Below, one piece after another: positions 32,248 to 38,220 of a stretch of DNA of 38,220 bases (the first letter of the stretch is position 1; the number at the start of each line of letters is the position of its first letter). Under the pieces are notes generated by a model that was not told the DNA's origin, made no database searches, and was given only the letters and a program-made list of their open reading frames with translations. The DNA comes from CAZVBR01 sp964625755. Its GTDB lineage: Bacteria > Patescibacteriota > Minisyncoccia > Phycocordibacterales > XYD1-FULL-46-19. The DNA lies in assembly GCA_964625755.1 (NCBI GenBank), contig CAZVBR010000002.1, positions 1 through 38,220 of the forward strand, read 5' to 3'. Position numbers and translations under genes: made by a program.

Positions 32248-32411
32248 CTTGTCAGAATATTGGATATGTAGTATAATAANNNNNNNNNNNNNNNNNNNNN
32301 NNNNNNNNNNNNNNNNNNNNNNNNNNNNNNNNNNNNNNNNNNNNNNNNNNNNNNNNNNNNNNNNNNNNNNNNNNNNNNNCTTGTCAGAATATTGGATATG
32401 TAGTATAATAA
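32248..32411. repeat. Scaffold gap 2 with 32-bp duplicated contig ends
   Basis: Positions 32248-32279 and 32380-32411 are identical over 32 bp and flank exactly 100 N (32280-32379). As with gap 1, the copies are the same genomic site; the rnpB promoter they contain is present once. Confidence 0.88.
32381..32409 (+). promoter_or_regulatory. rnpB promoter
   Basis: TTGTCA (32381-32386), 17 nt, TATAAT (32404-32409). The copy at 32249-32277 is the same promoter duplicated by the scaffold gap. Start is expected near 32414-32416, at the first base pairs of helix P1. Confidence 0.85.
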
Positions 32412-32413
32412 AA

Positions 32414-32862
32414 TTGGCTGGCTGTCGGATGACTGCTTCTCGCTTGAGAAAAGGCTGGAATGGATCATATTTTGGTCCCGGTTCTTCTCGGGCGGGAAGA
32501 GGAAAGTCCGAACACTCCCTTTTCTTTCGGAAAAGGAGCCGGGTAGCGGGTAACCCCCGTCCTTCCGGAGACGGAAGAGAGGTGCGAGCAGAGACGCCCG
32601 AGACTGAAAGGTCGAGGGATTCCCTTTCGGGGGAATAGCACCATGGTAACATGGGTGTCGAGTAGTCGAATTTTTTGACTGCCGGCACGGATATTTTGGG
32701 ATCCAAAATATCTTGGTGAAACGGCTAAATCCTTACCCGAGTGCAAGACCGTACTCCGAGAACCTTTTGGTTTTTGGTTTGTGTCGCTTGAGCCTTGGGG
32801 TAACTCAAGGCCCAGATAAATAGTCATCGATAACAGAATTCGGCTTATAGACAGTCAGTCAA
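32414..32862 (+). ncRNA. rnpB: RNase P RNA (bacterial, A-like)
   Basis: The RNA component of RNase P, which cuts tRNA 5' leaders. Conserved core elements are visible: GAGGAAAGUCC (32499-32509, 5' side of P4) and ACAGAATTCGGCTTAT (32833-32848, 3' side of P4). Helix P1 is formed by 32414-32425 pairing with 32851-32862 (12 bp, two G-U), which fixes the ends. The length, about 450 nt, is slightly above the usual 350-400. The RNA is complete and has its own promoter and a 3' hairpin. Open frames that cross it on both strands are spurious. Confidence 0.96.
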
Positions 32863-32867
32863 TGATC

Positions 32868-32897
32868 ACCAAACCCGCCTTTTTAGGCGGGTTTGGT
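32868..32897. terminator. Hairpin between rnpB and the MerR-like gene
   Basis: A 12-bp perfect stem (ACCAAACCCGCC/GGCGGGTTTGGT) with loop TTTTTA. Neither side has a T-tail, but its place between two convergent units fits a shared terminator. Confidence 0.7.
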
Positions 32898-32904
32898 GGG
32901 TCGA

Positions 32905-33144
32905 TCAAGATCTTAGTTTTGTTTTTTGGTTGAGGTGAGGTTTTTTGTGGTTATTTTGAGTGGTAAATCTTTCTAGTTGTGAGATGTTGTAGAGACGGTA
33001 ATTGTTATTGGGGTCACGTTTGGCTTCTAATTTTCCGGTTGAATCCCAGTTTCGCAACGTGGCCGGTGAAACCCCCAGGATCTCAGCGGCTAGGTTTATG
33101 GTGATGTATTTTTTCTCTCGATGATGTGATTTTTGTTCGGACAT
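32905..33144 (-). CDS. Small MerR/excisionase-type DNA-binding protein
   Basis: The 79-residue protein is almost entirely a winged helix-turn-helix of the MerR/HTH_17 type: YITINLAAEILGVSPATLRNW followed by DSTGKLEAKRDPNNNYRLYN, then a basic tail. There is no effector domain, so it resembles excisionases, antitoxin-like or simple dimeric regulators. GGAAAG lies 8 nt before the ATG. It is convergent with rnpB and divergent from murJ, whose expression it could control (inference from position). Confidence 0.82.
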   Translation of the reverse strand: MSEQKSHHREKKYITINLAAEILGVSPATLRNWDSTGKLEAKRDPNNNYRLYNISQLERFTTQNNHKKPHLNQKTKLRS

Positions 33145-33351
33145 ATGTTATACTTTCCAACGTCCAGCTTGAATTGTTATTTTAACATGAGCGATCAGAT
33201 TTTGGAAAGCTGGTCGGGGGTTGATTGATCTGAATTGGTCCGGTTTGGAAAAGGGATTAAATACGGGATCTTGATCGACAGTCTTTAAACCTTGGAAAGG
33301 ACTGAGGTTTATATTTTTTATGTTTTAATTTGGTGTTAGTTTTAAATATAT

Positions 33352-35028
33352 ATGGTTCGATCTGTTTGGCGGTTAATACAAAAAGAGTTCAAGGGGTTGC
33401 ATCAAGCGGCTTTTTTATTGGGGGCGGCGACTTTGGGGTCACAAATTTTGGCATTGGTCAGGGACAGGTTGCTGGCGGGTACTTTTGGAGCCAGCGCAGA
33501 GCTTGATGTCTATTACGCCGCCTTCCGTTTACCGGATCTGCTCTATGTTTCCCTGGCTTCCATGATCTCCGTGACGGTTTTGATCCCGTTTATTGTTAAT
33601 CGGTTAGAGAAAAGCAGGGCCGAGGTCAGTGAATTATTAAATCAGCTTTATACTCTGTTTTGTCTTGCCATGGCGGTCATTGGTTTGCTCTTGTTCTTTG
33701 CTTTGCCTTATCTGGCTTCTTATTTGGCTCCCGGATTTGAGGGTCAAGACTTGGATTCTTTTGTAACCCTGTCCCGAATTTTACTTCTGTCGCCCTTTTT
33801 GTTGGGATTATCCAATCTCCTGGGCAGTCTGACTCAAACATTTCAAAGATTTTTTGTATACGCACTTTCTCCGGTGCTTTATAATATCGGGATCATAATC
33901 GGTATTTTGTGGTTTTATCCGATCTGGGGGTTGTCCGGGTTGGCTTGGGGGGTGGCAGTGGGGGCTTTGGCTCATATGCTTATTCAGGTCCCGGCGGTCT
34001 GGCGGCTGGGTTTTGCACTGAAATTAACCAAAAATCTGTCTTGGTCGGAAATAAAGCCGGTGATCCTAACTTCCTTACCTCGAACCGGAGCCCTGGCGGC
34101 TCACCAGTTAATAATTTTAGTTTTGGTGGCTTTGGGGTCGCTTTTGGTGGTGGGGTCAATTTCGGTTTTCACTCTTTCATTTAACCTTCAAGGTGTTCCT
34201 TTGGCGATCATCGGTGTCAGTTATTCGGTAGCTGCTTTTCCGGCCTTGGCTAAACTCCAGGCGAAGGGGTATTTAACAAAGTTCAAAGAGCAGCTAACTG
34301 TGGCCGTCCGACATATTGTTTTTTGGTCTGCTCCGGCTACGGTGATGCTTATAGTGCTTCGGGCTCAATTGGTGCGGGTGATCCTGGGTACCGGACGGTT
34401 TGACTGGCAGGAGACGCAATTAACCGCGGCCTCTTTGGCGATATTCGCTTTATCGGTGACGGCTCAAAGTTTACTGCTACTTTTTATCAGGGCCTATTAC
34501 GCCGGAGGCAGAACTTTCATACCGGTGGTCACCAATGGGGTATCAGCGGTAATGATCATTGCCGGGGCTTGGGGATTATTGTGGGCCTTTGAGGAGTTTT
34601 TGGTCTGGAGGCTTTTTGTTGAAAACTTATTCCGGGTTCAAGGGGTGGCCGGAACAGAGGTGTTGATGTTGCCTTTGGCTTTTTCGGTAGGAACCTGGCT
34701 TAATCTTTTGATCTTGTGGTGTTTGTTCCGAAGAACCTTCGGGGGGTTGGATCCTTTGATCTGGCGAACCTTTGGTCAGGTTTCTGCCGCCTCGATCTTT
34801 GGCGGTTTGGTTGCCTATCAGACTCTGGTGGTGTTGGCTCCGGTGTTCGATCTGAATACTTTTTTCGGAATTTTAAGCCAAGGGTTGTTGGCCGGGGTGA
34901 CCGGGGTGAGTTTTTGGTTTTTCATGTTGTGGCTTTTGGGTAATGCCGAATTGCGAGAGGTGGTCACATCCTTGAAAGGTAAATTCTGGAAATCGAGATT
35001 GATCATTCCGGAGCCCGAGGAGCTTTGA
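33352..35028 (+). CDS. murJ: Lipid II flippase MurJ (MviN family)
   Basis: The 558-residue integral membrane protein has about 14 hydrophobic segments and MurJ hallmarks: AAFLLGAATLGSQILALVRDR with the conserved arginine in the first helix, ASAELDVYYAAFRLPD, and SPVLYNIGIIIG. MurJ flips lipid II across the cytoplasmic membrane for peptidoglycan synthesis. Length is at the upper end of the family's usual 500-560. ATG 33352 matches the family N-terminus. It is followed 73 bp later by lepA. Confidence 0.92.
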   Translation: MVRSVWRLIQKEFKGLHQAAFLLGAATLGSQILALVRDRLLAGTFGASAELDVYYAAFRLPDLLYVSLASMISVTVLIPFIVNRLEKSRAEVSELLNQLYTLFCLAMAVIGLLLFFALPYLASYLAPGFEGQDLDSFVTLSRILLLSPFLLGLSNLLGSLTQTFQRFFVYALSPVLYNIGIIIGILWFYPIWGLSGLAWGVAVGALAHMLIQVPAVWRLGFALKLTKNLSWSEIKPVILTSLPRTGALAAHQLIILVLVALGSLLVVGSISVFTLSFNLQGVPLAIIGVSYSVAAFPALAKLQAKGYLTKFKEQLTVAVRHIVFWSAPATVMLIVLRAQLVRVILGTGRFDWQETQLTAASLAIFALSVTAQSLLLLFIRAYYAGGRTFIPVVTNGVSAVMIIAGAWGLLWAFEEFLVWRLFVENLFRVQGVAGTEVLMLPLAFSVGTWLNLLILWCLFRRTFGGLDPLIWRTFGQVSAASIFGGLVAYQTLVVLAPVFDLNTFFGILSQGLLAGVTGVSFWFFMLWLLGNAELREVVTSLKGKFWKSRLIIPEPEEL

Positions 35029-35101
35029 TCGATTTTTGAAATGCGATCTCCGGGGTGGAATCAGGGTTTATTTTTTATTTTTATTTCGTTAGGATAATAA
35101 T

Positions 35102-36922
35102 ATGGATTTGGAAAATATTAGAAATTTTAGCATTATTGCTCACATTGATCACGGCAAATCCACTTTGGCGGATCGATTGCTCGAGTCAACCAGTACGATC
35201 GAGACTCGAAAGATGCGAGACCAGGTTTTAGATAGAATGGATCTGGAACGTGAACGGGGGATCACGATCAAAATGCAACCGGTTACTATGCGTTACTGTA
35301 ATGAAAGTGCGGGAGTTGACTGTCGTTTAAACCTGATCGATACGCCGGGTCACATTGATTTTGCTTATGAGGTCTCAAGATCTCTTAAGGCCGTAGAGGG
35401 GGTTATTTTGTTGGTTGATTCCAGTCAAGGAGTTCAGGCCCAAACCTTATCGGTACTGGATATGGCCAGAGATCTAAACCTGGCGGTCATACCGGTTATG
35501 AGTAAAATAGATATGCCGACTGCCAGGCCGGAGATGGTGCGCATGGAGTTGAGTCGATTATTGAAAGTAGATCCGAGTACGATCCTGAAAGTTTCAGGCA
35601 AGACCGGAGAAGGAGTAGACGAATTACTTTCTAATATTGCGAAATATATTCCTCCACCCAAGTCGGAGTGGTCGGCAACCGACAGTAGCCGGTCACTGGT
35701 GTTTGATTTTGATTACTCCAATCACCGGGGTATTATTGTCTATGTCAGAGTTTTAGATGGGGCCGTAAAACCGGGCGATCAATTGAAGTTTTTGGCTGCT
35801 GATGAACAGTTTTCGGTTTTACAGACCGGGATCTTTGGACCGGACCCGGTTGTTCAGTCGGAGTTGTTACCCGGTCAGATAGGTTACGTGGTGACCGGGA
35901 TAAAGCGCCGGGGTCGTTCGGCGGTGGGCGATACCTTAACCGCCGCCAAAAAGCCTCTACCGCCGGTTGTCGGTTATCAGGTGCCGCGTCCGGTGATCTG
36001 GGCTTCGATCTATCCTGATAGCCATGATAATTTTGATCTTCTGCGTCAGGGCTTGGAACGACTGCAGTTGGCTGATGCCGCGTTGTCTTTTGAAGAGGAG
36101 GCTTCCGGTTCGTTGGGCCGGGGTTTTAGGTGCGGTTTTCTGGGGATGCTTCATCTGGAGATAATTACCGAACGTTTGCGTCGAGAGTACAAGTTATCGC
36201 TTGTGGTGGCTTCTCCGACCATCTGTTATCAGGTGCAAACCGGACCTTCGGGGGAATTTCAGACGATCTATTCTCCGATTGACATGCCTGACCTATCTCA
36301 CAATGTCCAGGTGAGTGAACAGTGGGTGACCGGAACTGTGATCACTCCGATCGACCACTGGAATGCCGTGGCTCAAATTATGCCTGATTACGAGGCGGCG
36401 ATCATGTCAATTGACAATTTTGGTGATGATCGGATGGTGGCCAGTATTGAGATGCCTCTCCGGGAGTTGATGAGGGGGTTTTTTGATAAGTTGAAAAGTT
36501 GCTCGGCCGGGTTTGCCAGCTTGTCTTATGAGTTGGGGCCGTGGCGTTCGGCCGATGTGGTTAAAATGGAAGTGCTGGTGGCTGATGAAGTGGTGCCGGC
36601 TTTTACTCGAGTAGTCGCCAGGCGACGAGTCAATCAAGAGGCCGAATCGGCAGTGGATAAATTAAAATCTCTGTTACCAAAACAGTTGATCGTGGTCAAA
36701 GTTCAAGCCCGAGCCAACGGTCGGGTAATTGCTTCGCGTAGTATTTCGGCGTTACGGAAAGATGTGACCGGTTATCTGTACGGAGGAGATGTGACCCGGA
36801 AAAGAAAATTACTGGAAAAGCAGAAAAAAGGGAAAAAGAAAATGCAATCTCAAGGCCGAGTCAATATTCCTCAGTCGGTGTTTCTCCAAATGGTCCGCTC
36901 AGAAAATCAGGCCTTGGAGTGA
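35102..36922 (+). CDS. lepA: Elongation factor 4 (LepA)
   Basis: The 606-residue, full-length translational GTPase has G1 AHIDHGKS (13-20), G2 ERGITI, G3 DTPGHIDF and the LepA-specific C-terminal domain (VDKLKSLLPKQLIVVKVQARANGRVIAS, KDVTGYLYGGDVTRKRKLL). LepA/EF4 acts on ribosomes during initiation or elongation under stress. The G4 motif reads SKID (Ser134) in place of NKID, an uncommon change at a guanine-specificity residue. AGGA (35091-35094) precedes the ATG by 7 nt. The last 24 bp overlap an antisense small gene. Confidence 0.95.
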   Translation: MDLENIRNFSIIAHIDHGKSTLADRLLESTSTIETRKMRDQVLDRMDLERERGITIKMQPVTMRYCNESAGVDCRLNLIDTPGHIDFAYEVSRSLKAVEGVILLVDSSQGVQAQTLSVLDMARDLNLAVIPVMSKIDMPTARPEMVRMELSRLLKVDPSTILKVSGKTGEGVDELLSNIAKYIPPPKSEWSATDSSRSLVFDFDYSNHRGIIVYVRVLDGAVKPGDQLKFLAADEQFSVLQTGIFGPDPVVQSELLPGQIGYVVTGIKRRGRSAVGDTLTAAKKPLPPVVGYQVPRPVIWASIYPDSHDNFDLLRQGLERLQLADAALSFEEEASGSLGRGFRCGFLGMLHLEIITERLRREYKLSLVVASPTICYQVQTGPSGEFQTIYSPIDMPDLSHNVQVSEQWVTGTVITPIDHWNAVAQIMPDYEAAIMSIDNFGDDRMVASIEMPLRELMRGFFDKLKSCSAGFASLSYELGPWRSADVVKMEVLVADEVVPAFTRVVARRRVNQEAESAVDKLKSLLPKQLIVVKVQARANGRVIASRSISALRKDVTGYLYGGDVTRKRKLLEKQKKGKKKMQSQGRVNIPQSVFLQMVRSENQALE

Positions 36923-37012
36923 GAACATCAACACCATCCCGGTAATAACCATAATTCCGATGATCATAGTCAGAATGCGGAGTATCTTTTGTTGTTTGCG
37001 CCCCAGGAACAT
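36899..37012 (-). CDS. 37-residue single-span membrane protein
   Basis: A small minus-strand gene encodes a basic N-terminus (MFLGRKQQKILR) followed by one hydrophobic helix of about 22 residues. TTGTAA (37048-37043), 17 nt, TATAAT (37025-37020) and 7 nt lead straight to its ATG, a full leaderless promoter. Its 3' end overlaps the end of lepA antisense by 24 bp, and it is divergent from the FtsB/DivIC-like gene with 20 bp between start codons. Positive-inside topology and position suggest an envelope or division-linked microprotein; the function is unknown. Confidence 0.65.
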   Translation of the reverse strand: MFLGRKQQKILRILTMIIGIMVITGMVLMFSLQGLIF

Positions 37013-37019
37013 AAGTAGT

Positions 37020-37027
37020 ATTATATT
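37020..37027. promoter_or_regulatory. Overlapping divergent -10 boxes
   Basis: Eight bases hold two -10 boxes: TATAAT read on the minus strand (37025-37020) and TATATT on the plus strand (37022-37027). They lie 7 and 5 nt from the two divergent ATGs, so both transcripts would be leaderless and the two promoters should compete for polymerase. Confidence 0.6.
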
Positions 37028-37032
37028 AAATT

Positions 37033-37422
37033 ATGGGGCAAATTACAAATAGTCACCACCTAAAAAAGCAGAGAAGTTGGTTTTCGTCGAAGCCAATGCT
37101 GGTCTTAATGTTGATCGCGGTGTTTTTTCTTGGTCGGGCGACATTTGATGTTTACGGTAAGTTCATCTTGTCTCAGAGTAATTTTCAACAGACTCATGCA
37201 GAAGAGATGATGCTTCTTGAGCAAAAAGAAGACCTTTCAGAGCAGGTTGAGAAGTTAAGTACCGAACGGGGAATGGAGGAGATGGTCAGACGCAATTTGC
37301 CGGTGGGGAGACCGGGGGAGAAAATGATCGTGGTGGTGGACGATGATGAGGATCGAGGGGTGGAAGATCTGGAATCAGATCAAAAGGAGGATGAAAATCG
37401 ATGGTTGTTTTGGCGGGATTAG
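37033..37422 (+). CDS. Septum formation initiator family protein (FtsB/DivIC-like)
   Basis: The 129-residue protein has a basic cytosolic start, one membrane helix (about 22-38), a coiled coil (about 45-85) and the family motif ERGMEEMVRRNLPVGRPGEKMIVVV, then an acidic tail. FtsB/DivIC proteins bridge the divisome with FtsL and FtsQ/DivIB. The stop codon TAG lies within tRNA-Gly, so the last four codons WRD-stop overlap the tRNA by 10 bp. Confidence 0.85.
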   Translation: MGQITNSHHLKKQRSWFSSKPMLVLMLIAVFFLGRATFDVYGKFILSQSNFQQTHAEEMMLLEQKEDLSEQVEKLSTERGMEEMVRRNLPVGRPGEKMIVVVDDDEDRGVEDLESDQKEDENRWLFWRD

Positions 37423-37486
37423 TTTAATGGTAAAATGCGACCTTCCCAAGGTTGAGACACGGGTTCGATTCCCGTATCCCGCACCA
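37413..37486 (+). tRNA. tRNA-Gly(CCC)
   Basis: A complete cloverleaf: acceptor GCGGGAU/AUCCCGC (7 bp), D-arm GUUU/AAAU with GG in the loop, anticodon stem CGACC/GGUUG with loop UUCCCAA (anticodon CCC), T-arm ACGGG/CCCGU with UUCGAUU. CCA is encoded (37484-37486). The discriminator base is A73, whereas bacterial tRNA-Gly usually has U73. It reads glycine codon GGG. The 5' end lies inside the preceding protein gene. Confidence 0.95.
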
Positions 37487-37553
37487 AGTATAAAATGATG
37501 TTGAGCTTGATGTCACAACGCCAAGAGAAGGCCTGTCGGTAATTAAGGCAATC

Positions 37554-37562
37554 TGTTACAGT
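37554..37562 (+). promoter_or_regulatory. Extended -10-like box, leaderless start
   Basis: TGT-TACAGT (hexamer 37557-37562) ends 6 nt before ATG 37569, the same spacing as other leaderless starts in the window. Confidence 0.4.
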
Positions 37563-37568
37563 TAAGGT

Positions 37569-38220
37569 ATGAGAACTCAACCAATCAGACTCCCTGATTA
37601 TGATCAATTACGGGCCATTCTGAGACACGAAGGACCACGGGAGGTGCCACTTGCTAAAAAGCATGACCATTATGCTGATTTTTCAGTTATACGTGCTCTT
37701 TTGGTCGAATACGGGTTGGCGACTGATTTTTTTGATCTTGATCTTGAGTTCTCTGACTTTAGAGATGAGAGTCTTTACCGGGAGGTGGTTTCAGTGTTTG
37801 ATAACCTGGTGGGTGGTATTTTACAGACACAAGACGATGAACAACAGCAAGGACTATTTAATGATCTGTATGATTATCTTTTGGAGAGTGACAATGTGCA
37901 AGGGGCGGATATTATTTTTGTCTTTGGTTCAAAAAGTACTTTTCGGATAGAAAAGGCCGTAAAACTTTATCAAGCCGGTTACGGGTCGAGGATTTTGATC
38001 AGTGGCAAGGGGCCTTTTGGGGAACAGAAAGATGGCAAGACACGGCCGGAAGCTCAAAAACTTGCGGAATTTGCCTTCGAGTGCGGTGTTCCTCGGGAGG
38101 CCCTTATTTTAGAACCAGAGTCCATTACCGTTCCTGATAACGTGAAGCGCTCTCTTAATATGCTTGAGCATCTATCGGTTCCATGTCGTAGTTTCATTCT
38201 GGTTAATTCACCTTTTTCTC
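37569..38220 (+). CDS. DUF218 / YdcF-SanA-like protein, truncated by window end
   Basis: An open frame without stop runs to the end of the window (217 codons visible). After about 110 residues of unassigned N-terminal region comes the DUF218 core: GADIIFVFGSKSTFRIEKAV, LYQAGYGSRILISGKGPFG, and EALILEPESITVPDNVKRSL, matching the nucleotide-like fold of YdcF/SanA/ElyC proteins. These proteins are linked to envelope integrity, and YdcF binds S-adenosylmethionine. No membrane segment is visible in this part. The gene begins 82 bp after tRNA-Gly. Confidence 0.8.
   Translation, partial: MRTQPIRLPDYDQLRAILRHEGPREVPLAKKHDHYADFSVIRALLVEYGLATDFFDLDLEFSDFRDESLYREVVSVFDNLVGGILQTQDDEQQQGLFNDLYDYLLESDNVQGADIIFVFGSKSTFRIEKAVKLYQAGYGSRILISGKGPFGEQKDGKTRPEAQKLAEFAFECGVPREALILEPESITVPDNVKRSLNMLEHLSVPCRSFILVNSPFS

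Noticed and set aside
32249..32409. Tandem rnpB promoters
   Set aside because: The two copies are the same sequence duplicated at a scaffold gap.
32104..32827. Several open frames on both strands across rnpB
   Set aside because: They overlap RNase P RNA and run through the N spacer; composition is not protein-like.
37651..37950. 99-residue frame near the window end
   Set aside because: It is an alternative frame inside the DUF218/YdcF-like gene that starts at 37569 and runs off the window.
1..38220. Alternative genetic code with UGA as glycine
   Set aside because: Several clear genes end in TGA at family-typical lengths (e.g. 3524, 5286, 21921), so UGA is a stop.
1..38220. CRISPR arrays, insertion sequences or prophage
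   Set aside because: No spaced short repeats, transposase, integrase or phage structural genes were seen; the only regular repeats are the coding 111-bp units and the two gap-flanking duplications.

Overview
The window looks like part of a small bacterial genome with short intergenic gaps, most plausibly Candidate Phyla Radiation / Patescibacteria. This is an inference from gene content and style, not from a marker gene. Envelope proteins typically have one N-terminal membrane anchor followed by an acidic linker (cupredoxin, DUF3160, DUF3105, propeller and thioredoxin-fold proteins). No biosynthetic operon is present. The standard code is used, with TGA as a genuine stop. Many genes have no Shine-Dalgarno sequence but a -10 box 5-9 nt before the ATG, which suggests leaderless mRNAs. 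The sequence is a scaffold with two 100-N spacers (6314-6413, 32280-32379). Both are flanked by identical contig ends (55 bp and 32 bp), so both gaps appear closable by collapsing the overlap.

Layout. 36-8393: envelope and redox block with a PspC/LiaF-like protein, a membrane-anchored cupredoxin, a ferric-reductase-type flavocytochrome, a MEMO-type protein with a degenerate CapA-like C-terminal half, a DUF3160 protein interrupted by gap 1, and a small unknown protein. 8481-10527: a B12-binding-type radical SAM gene with its own promoter and terminator. 10706-17873: a DUF2156/GNAT-like protein, a secreted unknown, a nucleotidyltransferase, an S51 peptidase, a convergent serpin, a protein with eight 37-residue helical repeats, and a DUF3105 protein. 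18042-21921: typA, a DEAD-box helicase (minus) and a PduO-type cobalamin adenosyltransferase. 22251-24592: a propeller protein, a small helical protein and a strongly structured minus-strand RNA of about 280 nt that I cannot assign to a family. 24593-29762: a NitT/TauT-like binding protein, a one-chain ATPase-permease ABC transporter, a four-TM protein, a thioredoxin-fold protein lacking CxxC, and a divergent ROK protein. 29877-38220: AdoCbl-dependent ribonucleotide reductase, RNase P RNA (rnpB), a MerR-like regulator, murJ, lepA, a 37-residue antisense membrane protein, an FtsB/DivIC-like protein overlapping tRNA-Gly(CCC), and a partial DUF218/YdcF protein.

How the parts fit. The adenosyltransferase can supply AdoCbl to the class II reductase, and the radical SAM protein is a possible third corrinoid user. 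The cupredoxin and flavocytochrome may form an electron-transfer pair at the membrane. murJ, the FtsB/DivIC-like gene and the PspC/LiaF protein serve envelope growth and stress. typA, lepA, the helicase, rnpB and the tRNA are core RNA and translation functions. The most unusual items are the unassigned minus-strand RNA at 23866-24151, the 37-residue repeat protein, and the recurring leaderless promoter arrangement, including two divergent -10 boxes that share bases at 37020-37027.
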